The notes under the pieces: model-generated
The model's database searches: none
Seen by the model: the letters and a program-made list of their open reading frames with translations, nothing else
Told to the model about the DNA's origin: nothing
Shown: one piece after another, positions 7,970 to 10,849 of the stretch
How positions within the stretch are numbered: position 1 is the first letter of the stretch
How the letters are laid out: each line of letters opens with the position of its first letter
Assembly: GCA_003646505.1 (NCBI GenBank)
Contig: QMKT01000046.1
Location: 1 to 10,849 of the forward strand
Length of the DNA stretch: 10,849 nt
Origin: Campylobacterota bacterium
Lineage (GTDB): Bacteria; Campylobacterota; Campylobacteria; Campylobacterales; Sulfurovaceae
Direction: 5' to 3'
Translations under genes and position numbers: made by a program

Positions 7970-8796
7970 TGCATCAGTCATTCAAAGCCCTGCAACTCAA
8001 AGCCAGACATCAGGTTTATACTTTACTAAGTGGACATAACCTCTCCAAACTTCATGGAGAGGGGTATGATTTTTCAGAATTACGTGAATATCAAATGGGT
8101 GATGATATCCGTAAGATAAACTGGACCATCACTGCAAAGCTTGGAAAGCCCTACATCAAAGAGTTGCATGCCAACCGTGAGCTCTCTGTTGTTGTATCTA
8201 CTTTGATGGATGGAAGCCTCTATTTTGGTGCAGGAAACACCAAACAGACCAAGCTGACAGAAGTGGCAACGGTGTTAGGCTATGCTGCACAGCAAAACAA
8301 TGACCTGTTTACAGGTATCTGCTACGAAGAAGTTCATAGCACTACAACGCCCCCCACAAAGCAACTCTATCATATAGAGCAATTTTCCCAAACCCTCTTT
8401 GATGCTTCTTTGCTGGGTTCTACCCTAAACTATACATCTGCCATTCAAGATCTTTTTAAAAGAATCCATAAACCCTCTTTGATCTTTGTTCTGGGTGATT
8501 TTTTAGAAGAGATAGACCTGTCGCTTCTTGCACAGAGACATGAAGTCATTGTTGTCATCATTAGAGAAAGAGACGAAGAATCTCCAAAGAGACTGGGAGA
8601 AGTCACCTTAAATTCTCCGCAGGATGGCAGCAAGATAGATACTTATTTTGGAAAGAGAAGCCAAGAGAAGTATCTGGCTAAATTAAAAGAAAATGATGCC
8701 AAACTCATGGAACATTTTTCACGGTATGATATTCGTACAGTGAAGATCTATACGGATGATGATGTCGTAGGAAAACTGCTATCTTTGTTTCGCTAA
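7969..8796 (+). CDS. DUF58-family protein (MoxR partner)
   Basis: Soluble 275-residue protein with the DUF58 signature YQMGDDIRKINWTITAK (residues 41-57), corresponding to the usual GDDxRxIDW motif. The C-terminal half has the alternating strand/helix pattern of a VWA-like fold, including FVLGDF (173-178) and VIVVIIRE (193-200). Its metal site is degenerate: where VWA domains have DxSxS this protein has DGSLY (81-85), so it may not bind metal. DUF58 genes almost always accompany moxR, as here. The ATG shares one base with the moxR stop (TGATG) and has no clear ribosome site, so it is probably translated by coupling. It lacks the N-terminal membrane helices that some DUF58 proteins carry. Last gene of the operon; a hairpin follows after 7 nt. 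Confidence 0.9.
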   Translation: MHQSFKALQLKARHQVYTLLSGHNLSKLHGEGYDFSELREYQMGDDIRKINWTITAKLGKPYIKELHANRELSVVVSTLMDGSLYFGAGNTKQTKLTEVATVLGYAAQQNNDLFTGICYEEVHSTTTPPTKQLYHIEQFSQTLFDASLLGSTLNYTSAIQDLFKRIHKPSLIFVLGDFLEEIDLSLLAQRHEVIVVIIRERDEESPKRLGEVTLNSPQDGSKIDTYFGKRSQEKYLAKLKENDAKLMEHFSRYDIRTVKIYTDDDVVGKLLSLFR

Positions 8797-8803
8797 ATGT
8801 TAT

Positions 8804-8831
8804 TTATCCCCCCTACAGTAAGGAGGGATAA
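8804..8831. terminator. Hairpin between convergent genes, possible bidirectional terminator
   Basis: Two arms of 11 nt (8804-8814 and 8821-8831, TTATCCC... with ...GGGATAA) pair with one C/A mismatch around a 6-nt loop. The hairpin begins 7 nt after the DUF58 stop and ends 1 nt before the stop of the convergent chaA gene. Position and stem strength fit a shared terminator, but neither side has a T-run, so it may instead protect 3' ends or need a factor. Confidence 0.5.
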
Positions 8832-8832
8832 G

Positions 8833-9921
8833 TCAAACAAAGAGTAAAAAGGCAAAAACAATAAACAAGATAAAGTGCAGGAACCCTTCCAGCACATTGG
8901 TCTCTCCATCGTTAAAGTTAACAATACTCACAAGCAGCGTCAACCCTAACATCACTCCTTGAACAGGCGTAATAGCAAGTTGTAGCTCCATGCCCATAAT
9001 GTAAGATACGATGATCACTGAAGGTATCGTCAAAAGTATCGTGGCAAGGGAGGCACCAAGCGCAATGTTTATCACCGTTTGCATACGGTTATCCAGAGCT
9101 GCTCTCACAGCAACAATGAGTTCAGGAGAGGCAGAAATAAGCGCAACACCTACAGCCCCTATGGCCAAAGGTAGCTCATAGTTTGCCAGAGTATTACCCA
9201 TAAAAACAGACAATACTTCAGCAAGGGCACCAATAGCCATAATGTAAAGCACAAGATTTACAGTATGATACCAGGCATTGATATTCTCATGCACTTCACA
9301 TTCTCCTGTCTCTTTACATTTTTCTTCTGCTTTTTCATATTCAAAGAAGTATTTATGTGAACTAAGCTGTACACGGGTAAACGTAACATAAAGCAGGACG
9401 AAGGTAATGACTGTAAAGACCGTAAACATCGTGTAATGTGCCACATCTATAAAATGCGGTAAGACCATGGCAATACCGATAGCAACCAGCAACATAGAAA
9501 GATAAGAGTTAGAAGAGTCTACATTATAAGGCTGTTCCCCGTATTTGATACCTCCAATGATCGCAGCAACCCCCAACAATCCGTTGATATCTAGCATAAT
9601 TGCCGAATAGATCGTATCTCGTGCAAGTGTAGGGTTTTCTGCGTGTAACATCATGATCACAATGATCACAATTTCTACAACCACCGCAGAGAAAGTAAGG
9701 ATCAATGTTCCGTAAGGTTCTCCAAATTTCTCAGCAAGCATCTCTGCATGATGAGCAACATTCATAGCCGCATATATGATCACGGCAAATAAAATCCCAA
9801 ACCCGAAAAGATTACCTGATGTACTTTGCACAAGCGTATGCTCAAAGTGATTCATGAGAAAAAAAGTGATGATAGCCAAAAAGAGGCTGTACTCTTTTGA
9901 AAAGTCTTTGAGTGCCTGCAT
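8833..9921 (-). CDS. chaA: ChaA-like calcium (sodium/potassium)/proton antiporter
   Basis: Inner-membrane cation/proton exchanger of the CaCA superfamily, 362 residues, close to the ~366 of E. coli ChaA. The protein is hydrophobic throughout, with about eleven membrane segments in two halves. The first alpha-repeat contains GEPYGTLILTFSAVVVEI (67-84), with the conserved glutamate, and is nearly identical in wording to ChaA. The second contains SASPELIVAVRAALDN (263-278) and then NIALGASLATI (285-295). Between the halves lies a hydrophilic, mostly acidic loop (about 188-215) with two cysteines (202, 208). The C-terminal NFNDGETNVLEGFLHF (335-350) also fits the family. ChaA exports Ca2+ or Na+/K+ in exchange for protons, especially at alkaline pH or high salt; the preferred ion here cannot be read from sequence. 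The start ATG follows the stop of the HTH gene after one base, so the two are probably translated together. Confidence 0.9.
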   Translation of the reverse strand: MQALKDFSKEYSLFLAIITFFLMNHFEHTLVQSTSGNLFGFGILFAVIIYAAMNVAHHAEMLAEKFGEPYGTLILTFSAVVVEIVIIVIMMLHAENPTLARDTIYSAIMLDINGLLGVAAIIGGIKYGEQPYNVDSSNSYLSMLLVAIGIAMVLPHFIDVAHYTMFTVFTVITFVLLYVTFTRVQLSSHKYFFEYEKAEEKCKETGECEVHENINAWYHTVNLVLYIMAIGALAEVLSVFMGNTLANYELPLAIGAVGVALISASPELIVAVRAALDNRMQTVINIALGASLATILLTIPSVIIVSYIMGMELQLAITPVQGVMLGLTLLVSIVNFNDGETNVLEGFLHFILFIVFAFLLFV

Positions 9922-9922
9922 C

Positions 9923-10582
9923 TTATTTCACGATATCTATATAGGTTTTATCGGCATTGACTTTAAGCTTATTTTCCACTTTCATCACTCTTCCATCTCC
10001 TAATTTATAGGCTTTTTTGAGACGTTTTTCTATTTTTTCCTGTTTTTCTTTCTTGATCTTGTACTGTTTAAAGAATTTCTTCATTCCTATCCAATGCTCC
10101 TCTTCTACCTCAACCGTATCTTCTTCCGAGATCACTTCTATCGTATCTTCTTGGACAATAGGCTTCTTTTGCTCCAATTGGAGTACATACAGTGAACGCA
10201 TCTCATGAAAGGCTTCTTTGAGAAGATCGATCTCTCCTTTTAAGGTCGTAGAGATCTGTTTATTTGATTTTTTGAGATCTTTAACCGTTCCTTTAAGTAC
10301 GGAGATAGTTTCATCTTTGGCTTGAAGCAGGGCTTTATAATTTTTATCTTCAGATTGAGGAATTGCTGTTTCTATTTTACTTGAAGTAGCGGTACTTGAC
10401 GCGGAAGTTGTCTCTTTTACCGTATTGTCAGAAGCTTCTTTATTTACTTTGTCAACAACAATGTAAAGCTTACCTTCTACATTTTTAGCCGTCAAGATAC
10501 CTCGTTTGATCTTCGCATAGACTGCCTGTCTTGAGATACCAAGCTCTTTAGCATACTCTGCAGGCTTCATCAACTTTTCCAT
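9923..10582 (-). CDS. HTH and coiled-coil protein, DUF3972-like
   Basis: A 219-residue protein. Residues 5-30 form a MerR/excisionase-type helix-turn-helix (PAEYAKELGISRQAVYAKIK). A Ser/Thr-rich linker (about 48-75), a probable coiled coil (80-140), an acidic patch (145-162) and a basic C-terminal region (166-219) follow. It resembles DUF3972, a family I recall from Campylobacterota; the assignment is from memory of the N-terminal motif. The frame is open to an ATG at 10648, but I choose 10582: GGGGA lies 4 nt upstream, the conserved MEKLMKPAEYAKELGIS begins there, and an extended -10 (TGCTATGAT) lies in the stretch the longer form would encode. It probably binds DNA and may control its own promoter, where a dyad lies (see separate entry), and perhaps chaA, which follows after one base. 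No specific function is known to me. Confidence 0.75.
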   Translation of the reverse strand: MEKLMKPAEYAKELGISRQAVYAKIKRGILTAKNVEGKLYIVVDKVNKEASDNTVKETTSASSTATSSKIETAIPQSEDKNYKALLQAKDETISVLKGTVKDLKKSNKQISTTLKGEIDLLKEAFHEMRSLYVLQLEQKKPIVQEDTIEVISEEDTVEVEEEHWIGMKKFFKQYKIKKEKQEKIEKRLKKAYKLGDGRVMKVENKLKVNADKTYIDIVK

Positions 10583-10598
10583 ACTATCCCCTGTTCTC

Positions 10599-10622
10599 TT
10601 TACAATTTTGTAAATCATAGCA
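10599..10622 (-). promoter_or_regulatory. Promoter of the HTH-chaA pair with overlapping dyad operator
   Basis: On the minus strand an extended -10, TGCTATGAT (10622-10614), predicts a transcription start near 10607, 25 nt before the HTH gene ATG. A perfect 7-2-7 inverted repeat (TTTACAA and TTGTAAA, 10599-10605 and 10608-10614) is centred on this predicted start. That is where a repressor site often lies, and the downstream product carries an HTH domain, so autoregulation is a reasonable guess. No -35 is evident. Confidence 0.45.
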
Positions 10623-10646
10623 TAAGTTTCATGAAAGGTTGACAGC

Positions 10647-10801
10647 ATGTTATTTTGGGTCTTCTGTTCCTAACAGTAATGTTCTTTGGAACATATGCTG
10701 CATTTGCTGATGTGCCTAAAGATGCACTGGGTCAAGAATCGAACAGTTCATGTATTGGAAATAAATACCAAAAAGTATCTAAGGTATTATTTCTATTCTA
10801 A
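10647..10801 (+). pseudogene. Signal-peptide ORF remnant with frameshifted start
   Basis: A plus-strand frame from 10643 to the stop at 10799-10801 reads a convincing secretion signal, LGLLFLTVMFFGTYAAFA then DVPKDALG, with an AFA|D cleavage pattern. It continues for about 25 residues that I do not recognise (one Cys, ending in VLFLF). No ATG precedes the signal in this frame; the only usual start codon is TTG at 10655, with no ribosome site. An ATG at 10647 has a well-placed AAAGG (10634-10638), but it is in another frame and stops after eight codons. Adding one T to the run at 10653-10656 would join that ATG to the signal peptide in frame. I read this as the 5' end of an exported-protein gene broken by a one-base deletion and probably truncated. 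A small TTG-started gene or a sequencing error are alternatives. Confidence 0.4.
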
Positions 10802-10809
10802 TACTTTTT
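10770..10809 (+). repeat. A/T-rich inverted repeat at the right end
   Basis: AAAAAGTAT (10770-10778) and ATACTTTTT (10801-10809) are perfect 9-nt inverted arms 22 nt apart. The stem is A/T-rich and the loop long, so it would be a weak terminator for the remnant ORF; it may also be chance in this A/T-rich stretch. Confidence 0.3.
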
Positions 10810-10813
10810 ATTG

Positions 10814-10819
10814 TATAAT
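10814..10819 (+). promoter_or_regulatory. Possible -10 box for a gene beyond the right edge
   Basis: A perfect TATAAT follows a T-rich stretch and is itself followed by about 30 nt without a start codon up to the window end. It could serve a plus-strand gene starting just outside the window. The hexamer is the only evidence, in A/T-rich DNA. Confidence 0.25.
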
Positions 10820-10849
10820 TTAGGTACTATTTTTTAAGAGTTCTTTGAA

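Noticed and set aside
10639..10644. TTGACA on the plus strand as a -35 box
   Set aside because: No acceptable -10 hexamer lies 16-18 nt downstream.
10583..10648. 22-residue N-terminal extension of the HTH protein starting at ATG 10648
   Set aside because: The extension covers the extended -10 box and the dyad, has no ribosome site, and the recognisable HTH protein starts at 10582 with GGGGA upstream.
10664..10694. Two adjacent small inverted repeats (CTGTT/AACAG and ATGTTC/GAACAT)
   Set aside because: Arms are only 5 and 6 nt, they fall within the signal-peptide reading frame, and no T-run follows; likely chance or codon-driven.

Overview
The window looks like a chromosomal segment of a Campylobacterota (epsilonproteobacterial) species. 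Base composition is moderately low in G+C, promoters show -10 boxes without a clear -35, and one protein (9923-10582) resembles a small HTH family (DUF3972) that I recall only from this phylum. A Sulfurovum- or Sulfurimonas-like sulfur bacterium is my guess, not a proof. There are no RNA genes, insertion sequences, CRISPR arrays or phage genes that I can see.

Layout. Minus strand, 1-764: the N-terminal part of the ferrous-iron transporter FeoB, running off the left edge. Its promoter region carries a perfect 7-1-7 Fur box (800-814). Minus strand, 893-3409: a large membrane-anchored periplasmic protein of the AsmA/TamB type, built from four ~170-residue repeats. A 43-bp divergent promoter region (3410-3452) separates it from a plus-strand operon. 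That operon (3453-8796) is a complete Bat/MoxR cluster: BatA (VWA), a BatB-BatC fusion (VWA plus TPR), BatD, a MoxR AAA+ ATPase and a DUF58 protein. Every junction overlaps (4, 20, 4 and 1 nt), so the five genes are probably made as one translationally coupled unit. A hairpin at 8804-8831 sits between this operon and the convergent minus-strand pair chaA (8833-9921) and the HTH/coiled-coil gene (9923-10582), which are separated by one base. The last 250 bases hold that pair's promoter, with a dyad at the predicted start of transcription. They also hold a short plus-strand signal-peptide reading frame that seems to have lost its start through a frameshift.

How the parts work together. MoxR ATPases with DUF58 and membrane VWA/TPR partners are thought to act as chaperone-like systems for envelope or metalloprotein assembly and stress tolerance. 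The predicted topology here puts both VWA domains, the TPR domain and most of BatD in the periplasm, with MoxR and DUF58 in the cytoplasm. The AsmA-like protein, sharing the promoter region, is also an envelope-maintenance protein, so the centre of the window can be read as an envelope-homeostasis block (inference). FeoB and ChaA add Fe(II) and cation transport. The least ordinary points are the BatB-BatC fusion with the ATPase genes last in the operon, the possible leaderless transcripts on both sides of the divergent promoter, and the broken signal-peptide gene at the right end.
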